A DNA stretch of 64,000 nt from Isoetes taiwanensis (lineage: Eukaryota; Streptophyta; Lycopodiopsida; Isoetales; Isoetaceae). The notes below the pieces were generated by a model. That model did no database searches and was not told the origin of the DNA. It worked only from the letters and a program-made list of their open reading frames with translations. Position 1 is the first letter of the stretch. Each line of letters begins with the position of its first letter. Shown here in pieces: positions 1 through 11,317 of the stretch. A program made the position numbers and the translations under genes. The stretch covers positions 20,344,501 to 20,408,500 of the forward strand of contig JAJEKV010000017.1 in NCBI GenBank assembly GCA_021234155.1, written 5' to 3'.

Positions 1-1893
1 ATTAAGAAACGATGTTTTGACATCTGTTTGATGAACCTCAAGATTATAATGAGCAGCAAATGCAAGAAGAATGCGAATGCTCATCATCTTGACCACTGGA
101 GAAAATGTTTCCAAGTAATCAATGCCATATTGCTGGCTGAAACCCTGTGCAACCAAGCGTGCTTTGTAGCTGTTGATGGTGCCATCAGGATGGAGCTTGC
201 ATTTGTAGACCCATTTGTTACCAACAACCTTCCGATCATGAGGAAGAGGAACCAAATCCCAAGTGCCATTTTGAACAATAGAATCCATTTCGTGGTCCAT
301 TGCCTGCTGCCAATGAGGTGCAGCAGCACATGAAATAGCTTCACGATAGCTGGTGGGTTCACTGATAATAGCAGCACCACAAAACTCCATAATGCTGGGC
401 ATAATTTCAGCATAGAAAGCAAACCTTTGAGGAGGAAAACGTTTCCTTTTGCCTCGACCAAGTTCTTCTTCAACTCCTCCTTGATCAGGATGATCAAAAT
501 CACCTCCTGGATCAGATGGGTCAAGATCTCCTCCTGGATCGGATGTGTCAAGATCTGCGCCGTGATCGGGGAAAGCAGGAAGTCTTTGTAAGCACCGCAG
601 TCTTTGGGACCACCGCAGTCTTTGGAAGCTAGCTGCAGTCTTTGGAATATCGTAAACCGAGTCCGATGGATTGGAAGTTATGGCGTCATCGTTATCCATG
701 CGAGAGATATCAATAAATTCCACATTAGGAGTTTTTGAACCTTCTTTGAAATGCGAAACATCTTCATGAAAAATAACATCGCGACTAACACAAAGCTTCT
801 TGGTATCCGGATCAATCAGCCTATAACCATGTTTGCACTGGTCAGAGAAACCCACAAAAATCATTTTCTTGCTGGTATGCTCAAGTTTCTTGCGATTTGC
901 TTTGGGAATAAGCATAAAGGCAGCACATCCAAAGACACGCAAGCGAGACAAATTTGGCTTTATGCCAGTGAAAGCTTCTTCAGGAGTCTGATTTTTCATA
1001 GCAACATTGGGCAATCTTTTGAGAAGGTAAACTGAGTACCTTACTGCTTCAACCCAAAATTGAATGGGTGCTGAGGATTGAGCGAGCAAGCAACGTGCCA
1101 TGTCAACAATGCTGCGATTCTTCCGTTCAGCAACGCCATTATGTTGTGGAGTATGAGGCTCGGTAAGTTGGCGCTCAATACCATGATCAGCACAAAAATG
1201 ATTGAATGCTTGACTGGTAAATTCTCCACCATTATCAGATCTAAGTTTATTAATCTGATGGGCTACTTGATTCTCAACAAGCGCTTTCCATTCTTGGAAA
1301 TGGGCAAATGCATCAGATTTCCGCTTCAAGAAATAGACCCATGTTTTCCTGCTCAAATCATCAATGAATGTCAGAAAATAATAGGCACCCGAGAGAGAAG
1401 GAACATGAGTTGGACCACAAAGATCCGTGTGTACTAGTTCAAGAAGAGCAGTAGCACGAGAGCCAATGAGAGTAAAGGATCTGCGGTGTTGTTTGCCCAA
1501 TGCACAAGCCTCACAACTTGCAAGAGTAGGGTGCTGATGAAGATCAAAACCGTCTACAAGTTGAGGCAGCTGGTTGAGTGCCTTAAGACTGATGTGTCCA
1601 AGCCTCTTATGCCACCGGATCACGGTACCATTACCAGTGACTACAAGAACAACACGGTCAACATATTCTTGGCCCAAATGGTAGAGATTACCCGTACGAA
1701 TAGCACGAGCAAGGCTCTTTCCTGTAACTTTACTGCGAACAATGCAGTCGTCACTATCAAAGATAACTCTTATGCCCATATCAGTAAGACGTGCAACAGA
1801 AATCAGATCTTTACGCAAAGTAGGAGCATACATTACCCCTTTTAGAGTGAAATTACCAAGACTTGTGGGTACTTGAATGTCACCCATTCCATG
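1..1893 (-). CDS. Copia pol: integrase and start of reverse transcriptase, open to the edge
   Basis: I translated this frame base by base from 1893 down to 1 and found no stop codon, so it is about 630 codons open and partial at its 3' end. In order it shows the pre-integrase zinc region (WHKRLGHIS ... CEACALGKQHRR), the integrase core with catalytic D (HTDLCGP), D (LRSDNGGEF) and E (NGVAERKNRS), an acidic linker rich in DPGGD, and the start of the RT (NKWVYKCKLHPDG, KARLVAQGFSQ, ETFSPVVK, HQTDVKTSFL). Because the frame leaves the window without a stop it is easily missed. It gives a DNA-integrating and reverse-transcribing enzyme that could be functional. Confidence 0.93.
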
Positions 1894-2995
1894 ATTTGAT
1901 GCTCACTATTGTCGCCGATTTGAACAATGTGATTGGAAGAGGTAGGTCTGAAACTTTCAAACCAATCTTTGTGCCAACTAATATGAGCTGTAGCACCAGA
2001 ATCCATGATGAATTTGATAGAGCGAGGGGCTGCCACTTGTTTACAAAGATAGACATAATCCGGGTTGCAGGGAACCACATTGGCTACGCTCACTTCTTCA
2101 ACAATTTGGGCCACATTGGCTGAAGCTTTGTTTGTCTCCAAAGCTTTCAGTTTGTGCTCAAGATCCTTCATCTTCTTCCTACACTCTGCTGTGGTATGAT
2201 TGCCTTTCTTGCAATAGTCACAAACCTGCTGCTTGGATGCTGTGCCTTTGCTGTGAGCACCTTTGAAGGCATTGCTGCTATTGTTATTCTTCTTTTTCTT
2301 AGCTTTCTCATTCCCTTTTGCATAGGACTTAGGCTCAGAATGACCTGCAAAGAAAGCATTGTGCTCGTCTTTGATAATCCCAGCATCCTTCCTCATCATG
2401 ATCTCCTCCTTGACGGAAGTGATTGCACGATTGAGATCCATGTCGACAATTTGCATGAGATTCTTTGCTAAAGCATGGAAAGAATTGGGTAAGGATCTAA
2501 GAAAGAAGAATAATTGCAATGAAGGAGAGATCTTATTCTCTTCTCCAGAGGCTTCAATCTGCCGAAAGGTGTTCTTCATGCAGTCTGCGAATTTATCAAG
2601 ACTCTCGGTCTCTTCCCAGCGCATATTCACCACTTCAGCATACAAATGCCCAATTTGTGTATGGGTCTTCTTTTCATGCTCTTGGATGAGAGCATTCCAT
2701 AAATCATGGCTGTTCTCCTTCTGAACCTCATCAAGAAGAGATTCAGCAACAGAAAGCCCAATCGTAGCCATGGCCTTGTCATCCCGGCGTTGCCAAGCAT
2801 CAAAACAGATTTATTCTTGCCATCGATGCAAGCTCGGTCTTTGGTTCTTGGCCACTAACAATTCCCCAAACTCCTTCAGTCTTAAGAATGAGAGTCATTC
2901 TTCTCTTCCATTCTTTGGAAACCTGTGCCATCAAAGATTTGAATCACACGACCGCCAGGGAAGGTAATCTGGTTGTAGCTTGCATCCTTCTCCAT
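1885..2995 (-). CDS. Copia gag and protease (frameshifted)
   Basis: Gag packages element RNA, and the aspartic protease processes the polyprotein. The chosen start is the ATG at 2995, reading MEKDASYNQITFPGG, about 35 bases after the PBS. The frame shifts near 2905 and 2810, then runs open from about 2800 through 1888. It contains a zinc knuckle of CCHC form (CDYCKKGNHTTAEC) and, further on, the protease active site FIMDSGATAHIS near 2000. A one-base shift near 1888 separates it from the integrase-RT frame. The downstream product keeps all recognisable motifs, so the shifts could be recent mutations or read errors. Confidence 0.85.
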
Positions 2996-3030
2996 TCTTT
3001 GTGTTGATCTTGAATCAATCTCGGCACACC

Positions 3031-3045
3031 TAGTCTTTCGATACC
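3031..3045 (-). other. Primer-binding site (tRNA-iMet type) of the left copia
   Basis: The minus strand reads TGGTATCGAAAGACT immediately after the LTR end CA. It resembles the plant copia PBS TGGTATCAGAGC, complementary to the 3' end of initiator methionine tRNA. The mismatch is a CAG-to-CG change, the same kind of change seen across the window. Confidence 0.7.
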
Positions 3046-3487
3046 ATGTCAAGGTTGCACCAAGAAAGGGAGAGAAGGGGATGCACACCAATATCCGAGA
3101 GCGCAAGCTCCCAAAACAAAGGCAAAAATGGAATTGTATTAAACGTACGTATGAATACAAGATATAAAAAGGGGCAGTAGATAATAACTGCTCCCGTTAC
3201 CAACCACACATAATTATGCCGTAACTAATTAAGGCAAGTTGGTGCCGTAGCTAATTAAGGCAAGTGGGTGGGCTGGTGTAGGTCTTTGATGAAGTCTTTG
3301 ATTCGGCACATAGTCAGTCACCACCTGTCTTTGAGTCTTTGTCGATCTTTGTCAAGCAGCAAGATGGTGATCTCGATATCATATATCTCGACAATATATA
3401 TATGTGTCTTGATAAGATACTCAAATTGGTCTTCAAGCTGCAATTTCCATAACTAGAAAATGGCTTTATGAATTTTGAGATCCAACA
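3046..3487 (-). repeat. Candidate 5' LTR of the left copia element
   Basis: On the minus strand this segment starts TGTTGGATC and ends CCTTGACA, directly before the primer-binding site. TG...CA ends and about 440 bp suit a copia LTR. A TATA-like run lies near 3383-3402. The inner end is firm because of the PBS. The outer end is a guess, since the partner LTR is outside the window. Two copies of a short unit containing TAATTAAGGCAAG lie at about 3222-3265. Confidence 0.4.
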
Positions 3488-3519
3488 GATGGTGATAGGC
3501 CATAGAATTTTAGGCACCT

Positions 3520-4160
3520 ACTTCTGCGCCTACGGAACTCTGATAGATCAAGGATTCAATGGATGGGGCTAGAGATATCGTCCATATTGACCACCTTCTA
3601 GAAGTAGCTGATGTGTCTATCAAGTGCTGCCCTCTTAAGATGTAAGAATCATATCTCCTGCAATAAGATTTGATATGGGACCATAGATCTCACTCCGAGT
3701 GCCCGTGTAAAGAAGGCTTTCTGCACCTGCTCTAAGTCATTCCAAGTGCAAGGGACACTATAGCCCCAGACCTCGACCTTATACAAAAGAAGGGGTTCTA
3801 CCAATACTCTGAATAGATGTGACTGATGGCTCCAATCCTAGAGTTCTACCCTGTGGCTATTGTTCTGCATTGCATAGAGCACTTTCCAACCTATCGTCAC
3901 ATGCAATCGAATGGAAGTGTCCCAACATAGTGTAGAAGATAACTCCACTCCAAAATACTTATAGGTGGGCATCACCTCCACATTTTGTCCTTGGTAAGTG
4001 AATGAATGGGAACTTGCTTGGCATGAGGATGAGATGAAAACCACTTTAATCTTAACCAGATTGATGTGCATGTCTGCGGCCTGGCAGAATGCATCCAGGA
4101 CATCTAGATGAGATTGTATATCCTCCAGAGTGTGAGCTAGGCCAGTACAAGTCATTCAAT
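3520..4160 (-). pseudogene. LINE reverse-transcriptase C-terminal remnant
   Basis: The first part, from 4155 down to 3838, encodes 105 residues resembling the RT thumb and post-RT region of plant non-LTR elements: LEDIQSHLDVLDAFCQAADMHINLVK, then a KYFGVEL motif matching the YLG box. Reading on in another frame gives TRALGVRSMVPYQILL, typical of the LINE tail. The catalytic FADD-type motif and everything 5' of it are missing. The piece lies between the Myb gene stop and the copia LTR. It is inactive. Confidence 0.75.
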
Positions 4161-4234
4161 ATTTAGGAATACTAGTAGGTTTGAGACAGTTCCAAAATAG
4201 AATTTCTAAAAAGCAGAAAACTGAAAACGAACCT

Positions 4235-5126
4235 TTAGTCCTTGTTCTTGGCAACCAGTTTAGCAATTTCGAGCAATGTCTCCTTTGTCATTTCACAAAT
4301 GCTTTGAGTCATTGCAGCCATGGACTCAGCAATTTTCAAACTGTTGGCAGACCTTATTGTTTCCAATTCCCTAACCAACTCAATTTTTCTTGCACTTTCT
4401 TCTTTCAGGAAATCCAATTTCTTCACCTCAGTGTCCGCAAATGTGCTTGCCATCTGTGATATTCCCATTGCAATGTCCTCATCTATCTGCAACCTGGACT
4501 TCTTTCTACTTGTAGGTTTTCCACAAACTCGGGCTGGTTACATGCGGTGATCTAGGACTTGAAGAATCTATCTGGTTTCCTGTTGGTGTCCTATTGCTTG
4601 GAATGTCGGGCATGACTGGACTGCTCGGATTTCCCGTCTTTACATTATTATTTGAATTGGGTGGAATGCTTTCGAAGTGGTCCTCAAATGCTGCATCTGT
4701 TCCAACAGTTTCAAAGAAAGTGTCATTCATGAATGATTCTGAAAAATTTGTATGCAAGTCTGCAGCCTCATAAGCTTCATTCCCATCACCAGCACCTGGA
4801 ATTGGATTATCTGAGGTGACACCATACTTCACCTCTTCCATTCTGTCATACCACTGCCAAGTTGAAGGTTCAGATCCCGTCTGGCTACAAGCCTCCTTTT
4901 CATCTTTGAATTTAGCTTGGAGCTTATCCCATTTGTTCTTAAGTTGTCTCAGCTCCACTAAACCACCAACTATAGGCTGCAATTTGATCATAATTTCTCT
5001 CCATTGTGTGTTAGAAAGGTTGAGGGTGCCATTAGTTACTAATTTCATCTCGTTTAAGAGATTGAGGAAAGTGGAGACACCTTGATCTGTCCATTGCACA
5101 TGAGACTTTCTATTCTTTGTGTCTAT
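4235..5126 (-). CDS. Myb/SANT-like DNA-binding domain protein, 5' end severed
   Basis: The N-terminal region contains a Myb/SANT-like (trihelix-related) domain with its spaced aromatics: VQWTDQGVSTFLNLL, LNLSNTQWREIM, LKNKWDKLQAKFKD and the end STWQWYDRMEE. An acidic, Ser/Pro/Asn-rich linker follows, then a basic patch and a helical, charged C-terminus (4235-4492; EDIAMGISQMASTFADTEV). This layout is usual for plant Myb/SANT-like proteins, some of which derive from PIF/Harbinger ORF1. A one-base shift near 4530, where CCCGAG is read, splits linker and tail; both sides keep a sensible frame. Gypsy element A inserted at 5126, just upstream of the domain, so the native start lies beyond 26633. 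DNA binding is inferred from the domain alone. Confidence 0.75.
5122..5126. repeat. Target-site duplication of element A (left), TCTAT
   Basis: TCTAT directly precedes the TGCTGCC start of the LTR and recurs at 26633-26637 after the terminal CAACA. One reservation: the interior just after the 5' LTR also begins TCTATCG, so part of the match could be coincidence. Confidence 0.55.
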
Positions 5127-7393
5127 TGCTGCCATGCTATGGCAGCATGTAAGAGCCAAGCATGTATTAGCACTAATCCTATCAGTTTGGTTCAATTTGC
5201 AAGATATTAGGAGAATGCTTCACTAGCATACACTCAAGTTTGAAGAGCAAAGGAAGGACAATTGACTCAAGTCACTCAAGAGATACAAAAAGGTCAAACA
5301 AGCATGGGAAGTGTAGAGAAGAAGAGAAAGAAGATCCCTTGAAGAGCATTCCATGGTATGTGATCATTTATGAGCTTGGCATCTTTGGCGTTTTTTTGAT
5401 TTCCATCCTCATCCACTCCACCATCCCAAATAGCATTGAACCTTGGCTCCTTCCTCATACACCTCCCAAAGTCAAACTTGACCTTGAAAGTTCTTTCTAG
5501 TCAAAATACACCTTCATAAAACACCCACTTGCTTCATCATCCACTAGTTCAAGAGAGACTTGACATAGTCACAACTTTGCTTATGAAGTCAACATTCCAT
5601 GCAACTTGAGCAAAATGTAGAGAGGCTTGCAAAATCCCTAAGGGAAATGCTCAAAATTCAAATATGCCTCAAAGATGCCTCAAAGATGCTCCACAAAATT
5701 TTTGGCTTCCTAATGAGCACTAGATGTGCCAAGTCCCTCTACACCATACTACACACATCACACCCATCACCATTTTATCCTTTTCATCTCAAACTCTCAT
5801 TCAAATCAAAATTCATTTCAAAATATCATTGTTGCCACATCACTTTTGACACCTCATCATTCACACACATCATCTCCACATCATTCTAAAAATTTTGACT
5901 AGAGAGAATTTTCAAATTCAAGTGGGCTGACACGTCATCATTCCCATTGGCCATGTCATACTACCTAGCCATGCCATCTTTTTCAAATGCCACTCCATCC
6001 ACTCCCCAAATTTTTTTTTCCAAATTCCAAAGAATTATAGGGCACAAAAAAAGATTCCCCTAGAAAAAAAGAATTTTGAGAAAAGGCCTTATTCTAGGCA
6101 TGATATATGTTTTCTAGGGAATCGTGCCATAGGGTGTAAGGGGTGCAAAAATTTTCCTATCTACCCCCTGACCTAATTTCTCTTCCAAGCCAATCCCCGC
6201 GTGGAGCATCCTGGGTGTGGGGCGGTGGAGAATCTAGAATCCCACGTGTCTCCCAAATTGATCGGGGCACTGTGGGATATTGAGCTTCGAACTACCAAAA
6301 AACCTAAATCTGGAAAACGCCAAGATACGTTCAATCTGGCCAAACAAACCATTAAATCACTACCTAAACTGGGAGAATCATCATGTTTAATGCCATGAAT
6401 GCTTAGTGCGAGCTAGAAGACGAAGATTGGAGGGAAATAATTGAAATCTCAGCGAACAGAACATTCTACAAAGGGGATTTTTACGCACGAGAAGATTTTC
6501 GAGGGCTTGAAGGCAAAGAAGAAAGATTTGGCTTGAAGAAGGACCGGCTTGATAATCTTGAGCTTGTTTCTGACCTCCTATGTTTACCTTTGATCTGGAT
6601 TGTTGACTCAATACTCAGGATTTTATATGTGTACCTATTTAATCACATGCCCAAGACCCCGAGCTTGGGATATTACATTGTATCTTCCGGTGGTGATTAA
6701 ATTGAAAATCTCGACCTTTGTAGCAATTTGCTTGAGTTGCATTGTGATCTTTTTTCCAAAAAGAGAAAATTGTTATTGGTTGAGTGTCTAGTGCCTGCAC
6801 AAATTGTTAGTTCGCGTCTTTGTCTGCCTAAGTTGCAAATCGTAGAGCAGGGCAATGCTAAATACACGCACAGTTCACCTATAGTAAACATTCTCTCTCG
6901 AGTTTATTCTCTTCTCATAGTCTTAGGCAAAAAATTATCAAAAGAAAAAATTAGGTCCCTTCTGGTCAAAGAAAAAAGTTGGCCCTTGGTGTACGAGACA
7001 AATCGAGAAAGATAGATTTTGGTAGCTCGGAAAATTCACCACCAATGTCGAGGTTTCAAATTTCAGCTCTCGGTTAGGGATATTGACCAAAAATTTGGGT
7101 CGGTGATCGATTTACGCCTACCTAGCCTACCACGACCTTGTTGAGTTTTTGCAGTTAGATTGTGTCAAGTGTTGAGCATCTAGTAGAAAGATATCCAGAC
7201 CCATAGCTTCATAGATCACATCCCTGCAACTTATTTTGTGAGGCGGACTTTTTTTTATCTTCAGGGGAAACTCACTCTTAGTGAACTCTTGTGCATTTTT
7301 TCTGGAATCTTTGCACTCCGAGTGGTTGCCTTAAGCAACCCTGGAGGTTCTAAACCACCGAGGTTGAAGGTTTTGCGGGGAACACCTTCAACA
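5127..7393 (+). repeat. 5' LTR of element A
   Basis: About 2.27 kb, beginning TGCTGCCATGCTATGG (partly palindromic) and ending CTTCAACA. It matches 24345-26632 along its whole length with many small differences. It holds no gene, only chance short frames. A TATA-like GATATATG lies near 6101. Its antisense strand supplies an in-frame ATG to the truncated Myb gene at 5133-5135. Confidence 0.85.
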
Positions 7394-7437
7394 TCTATCG
7401 AGGTTCTACTGAGATCATCTTCACGGAATGCGGACTC
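7394..7437 (+). other. PBS region and leader of element A
   Basis: Right after the LTR the sequence reads TCTATCGAGGTTCTACTGAG. The corresponding place in element B reads TTTTTGGAGGTTCTCTGAG. The conserved GAGGTTCT core suggests a common tRNA primer that I cannot name. Confidence 0.4.
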
Positions 7438-8788
7438 ATGGCACCAAGAAGAGTTAATGAGACATCCCGAGCCCTCTTGAGACACGGGATAATCATGAAG
7501 CTCTTGCTACACCTACTGTCACCATACAAGCGATTTGCGGGCATGCCTTATCAATACTTTGAGTTAAATGTGCCTACTCCGGTCCCCTTTTTTGATCCGA
7601 GCATGAATGCCAACAATTTCCTCAAAACTTTTGAAGAATACTATCAAGAATATGGTCACAAAAAATTTGTAAGTTTTAGAGTTTAAGAAGTGTTTTAAGA
7701 ATGATGAGGTAAGGGCTTGGTTAGAATATGTTATAGGTTTAGGCACCAATTCTTGGGAAGAAGCTGGTAAAAAAGTTTCTAGCAAGGTTTGGAAGAGTCT
7801 TGGACCCCAAGATTTAATATTTGAGTTGCAAACTTTTCGATCGAGCATGGTGAAAGTGTGCGAAGTATGTTGAAAGATTCAACCACTATCCGGTCAAATG
7901 CCAAATCAATCATGTTCCTAACCATACATTGCATCTAGTGGCTTCTTTTATCGGGGATTGAGCAGCAGAACAAGAATACGAGAAAGCTTTTGAAGATTCA
8001 AAAACAGGAGGGGTTTGATACAATACACAAGGCTTTCACCAAAGCCACTTTGAAATTGCCTGATATGATATCATACTTACCAGATGACATACACTCACCA
8101 AGTGATCCTTTTTTTCAGATTATGGCGGGGAGTGTATGGGATCGGCAGACTAATACTGTCTATGCTATCCAAAAGGAAAAGAAAAGGTTAAGGTGGAAGA
8201 TGATGAGGCTCAAGGCAGATGTAAGCGAGAGATCACCAAGGTATCTCGAGGCAGGCCTTTGGTTGAGGTAACTAAACAAGCGCAAAGAGTTGAAGAGCTC
8301 AAAATATGAAAAGAAAACTTACCCCCCATGTGTGCATTGCTTTAGAGATACTCACTCTTCTGATTATTGCTGGTATAGGCCATGCACTAAGTGTGGAAAA
8401 AGAGGTCACTTTGGTAAAGAATGCCCTGTGTGTGAATTTTGTAAGGCTGTAGGACATTATGAGAATAGGTGCAGTGTCAAAGAATATTTTGCCAGACAAG
8501 AAAAATCTAAAATTGGTGAGCCAAGTGCATCTATAAGGTTTGTGCAGGAAGTTGAAGAGCAAGAGGAGATTATGGCTGTCCACACCAGAAGGATGAATAA
8601 TGCCAAAGAGAAAGAACTGGCACTTGAGGAAGCTGAGATTTTGAAACATAAAGATGCTGAGCAAGCAGTAGCTGTGCCTCTTCCTCCTGCTCAAAAATTC
8701 GTCAAGAAGGAAAAAGAATGTGAGGATTTTGAATATTTATTGAAGAATTCTAAAATCTGTGTAGATTTTCTGACCCTACTCAAGATAG
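7438..8788 (+). pseudogene. Element A gag (nucleocapsid), interrupted by element B
   Basis: Starts at ATG 7438 (MAPRRVNETS), the same MAPR start as element B. The motif FFDPSMNANNFLKTFEEYYQ matches the B gag motif SSMNANHFLKNFEEYYEE. Shifts near 7685 and 7860 break the capsid part. From 8290 an open stretch of 170 codons holds paired cysteine-histidine knuckles (CVHCFRDTHSSDYC, CTKCGKRGHFGKEC, CEFCKAVGHYENRC), followed by a Glu/Lys-rich tail. The frame ends at IAP where element B inserted and resumes at 19758. Gag would coat the RNA. Confidence 0.85.
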
Positions 8789-8793
8789 CCCCT
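8789..8793. repeat. Target-site duplication of element B (left), CCCCT
   Basis: CCCCT here and at 19753-19757 flank element B exactly. Deleting B with one copy restores a continuous gag-protease frame of element A, which proves the nesting. Confidence 0.95.
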
Positions 8794-10577
8794 TGTTGCC
8801 CATTTTTGGCAACATGGACCAGCATCTATGTTTCAAAACCTTTGTTCCATTTACATTTCCTTTAAGGAAAAGTTCCAGGCTATTGTGATCCCATCAGAGT
8901 TTGGAAGACATTTGACCAAGATTGGAAGACATTGGGGATCTCCTATTATGGCCTAGTCTTTTCCTTGAGGTAAAACACCTTTCTAGACACATTCCTATTA
9001 GCTTAACATTTTCCTTTGATTTGAAGACCAGGCAAAGGCTATAGCAAGTTTATCAAGGAGGCACAAGACATTTTACCAAAGCTCAAAACCTTATGAAGCT
9101 TGCTTGAGAAGTTTGAAGTCACACACATGAGGATGCTACCCTAGAAGTGAAATTTGCTCTTATTCTAGCCTTGAAGTTTGGAAGACCCTTATAGAAGTTT
9201 GGAAGACCTTAGGCTTTGAGCAAATCTATCTTCACTAGGAGGTATGAATTGAGCCCTAGAAACAATTTGAGATAAGATCAAGTGCTACAGAGGTACCCAT
9301 CTCTTCTTCGTTCCATTCATCTTACATCCCCCTTTCTATATCCCAAGAGCCTTCAAAATTTTTCCTTCACCATTGTTTCCACTTTTGAGACCTTTTCTCA
9401 TCATTCTACTACTTATCTTTTATGAATCCCACCTTCATTTGAGAATTGTCCCCTAGTGATCTTGAAAACCTTCAAAGGCAAGAAGGCTTCTTTCTCATTC
9501 TCATTTCATCTTCCTAAACCCTAGTATAGCCTATTTACACCCTTTTCCCATCTTTTTCCTATGACTTTTTCACCATCCTTATGTTCCAATATTCATTGAC
9601 CATGGGTCAAAAGGGACCAAAAATTCAAATGTTTTAGTTTGACCTAAAACCCTCTAGATGGGAAGCTTGGAAAAAAAAAAGCTGACTTGGTCTTTTAAAA
9701 TTCAAAAAAAAAAACCTTTGGAAAGACCTTCAAAATTGGATTCTTGGGATGCGTGCCAAAAAAAAAAAAAAAACCTATTCTAGCCTATCTACCCTATCTA
9801 TTTCTGCATAGTTCGGTCACCTCCCCTTTTTTTTTTTTCCGTGGTGGCGGTGGGGGCGGAACTGTTTGGGTGTCCCCTCTGCGTGGTACATAAATTTAAT
9901 AGTGGGTCTGCATTTTTCCTTATATACCTTAGCCTCAGAACCACCCGGCTGTGGGATATATCACCCTTAAAAATTTTCGATGAACCCTAAGAAATAGGGG
10001 AACATGCTAAATCCGGCCAATTAGGTACCTAAACTTGATTGAATCCGCCAATTTCGCCGAAATTAGCTCCTAAACCTTTTCGAAACCATGGGGATCCTTT
10101 GTGGCATTTGATTCGATGGAAATTGCTAAATTTGGGCCTCAAATCACTCAACCGAGCTAGCTTTTGGGAAGAACAGTTCTTAAACCAGCATCACAGACCA
10201 AATCGACACGCCCCTCAGAGACATACCTCTGTGATTTTGGCGCATTGAATTTTTGATATCCTTTTTTGCTCGCTCATTTCAGTTCCAGCTCCATTTCGTT
10301 CGAGATTGAAGTCCCTGTTCGTTGTGACTTGTTCAGCATCGAAGCACCTCGTTGGCAAACTTAAATAATCACTCCATATTACTTCATTGGTATTTTTGAA
10401 GCTCTCGAAAGGCTCAAGCAGTCTTGAATTTTCTCTCAAGCATTATTATTTTCAAAACTTTGGTAATACCCTGTTGACATTGTCATACCTTCTGTATCAC
10501 ATTGCTATAATGCATAGTCTTTGCCTGAAAAATCATTGTCTTCATTGTACATCCTTTTTTTTGTAGTTACGCATTGC

Positions 10578-10628
<51 letters not shown>

Positions 10629-11272
10629 AAAAACAAGACCAAAAATATTTACTCAGAGATTATATCTTCTTCAGGTAGTTGTATCTCATCCTTATAGAAA
10701 TCCTAGACACCTATACATTCGGAGAAAACATATAAAAAGATTTCTTTTCATAACTGTTACAGAGTTTGTTCTTTTCTTGAGGTTTTGTTTACTTACAGAA
10801 AAACTAAAACATCCTTTTGCTATTCAAACCTTTTGCGCGTGATCTAGAGGTTATTTTGAAGTTGCTGCCACGGATCCCAACCCAAAATTCCCCATCAAAC
10901 TCCATCACGCAAAATTTGGCTCTGTTTTTGGCAGCGGCCAACTTTTTGACCTGCCTTTGACCTCGATTTTCTTGACCTTCCTTTATTCAAATCAAGTCAA
11001 GTCTTCTCCACCATTTTCCTCTGCTTGTTGACCCTTGATAACACCAATCGGACCTTCAAAATCTCTCAAAGGTGTAATGCGCAAGTTTCGGTTTTTTGCT
11101 CGGCGGTTTTTCGGTTTCGGGGACTCTAGTGATTTTGAAAAAACTAGCACTAAAAAATGAATTTTTTGGTTTCATATGACAAGGATTGATCACCCTAAGT
11201 GGTGCGGAGGTTCTAACCACTTTGTTTAAGATTCCTTTGAGGTTAGGCTAAAATTCAGGTTTTAGGCTAACA
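8794..11272 (+). repeat. 5' LTR of element B
   Basis: 2,479 bp, starting TGTTGCCCATTTTTGG and ending TAGGCTAACA. It holds a TATA-like CTTATATACC at about 9919, a likely promoter, and a run of 44 A at 10583-10626. It differs from the 3' copy mostly at CAG/CTG triplets and homopolymers. No gene lies within it. Confidence 0.95.
9919..9928 (+). promoter_or_regulatory. Putative TATA box of the element B LTR
   Basis: CTTATATACC lies mid-LTR and is preserved in the 3' LTR near 18413. Its place, upstream of a presumed R region, suits an LTR promoter. It was found by eye only. Confidence 0.35.
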
Positions 11273-11317
11273 TTTTTGGAGGTTCTCTGAGAGATTTTCA
11301 CACAGGAGTTGAACTCC
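11273..11317 (+). other. PBS and leader of element B
   Basis: After the LTR end CA come four spacer T's and TGGAGGTTCTCTGAGAG, which begins with the TGG expected opposite a tRNA CCA end. The gag ATG follows at 11318. Confidence 0.5.

Larger units (their letters stand above)
1..3487 (-). mobile_element. Ty1/copia retrotransposon, 5' part, cut by window edge
   Basis: Minus-strand copia element. Reading leftwards it has a candidate 5' LTR, a primer-binding site, gag with a CCHC knuckle, protease, integrase and the start of reverse transcriptase. The order PR-INT-RT is the Ty1/copia order. The rest of RT, RNase H and the 3' LTR lie beyond base 1. It is a different family from the copia element at 58259-63175: the gag and linker sequences are not alike. 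Frameshifts are visible only near 2905, 2810 and 1888, so the element is fairly young. Confidence 0.9.

Noticed and set aside
1-2724. Many plus-strand frames of 60-121 codons
   Set aside because: They are antisense shadows of the minus-strand copia gag-pol, whose motifs are unmistakable.
10583-10626. Poly-A run as a retrogene tail
   Set aside because: It lies inside element B's LTR and recurs in the 3' LTR with a different length; it is an LTR feature.
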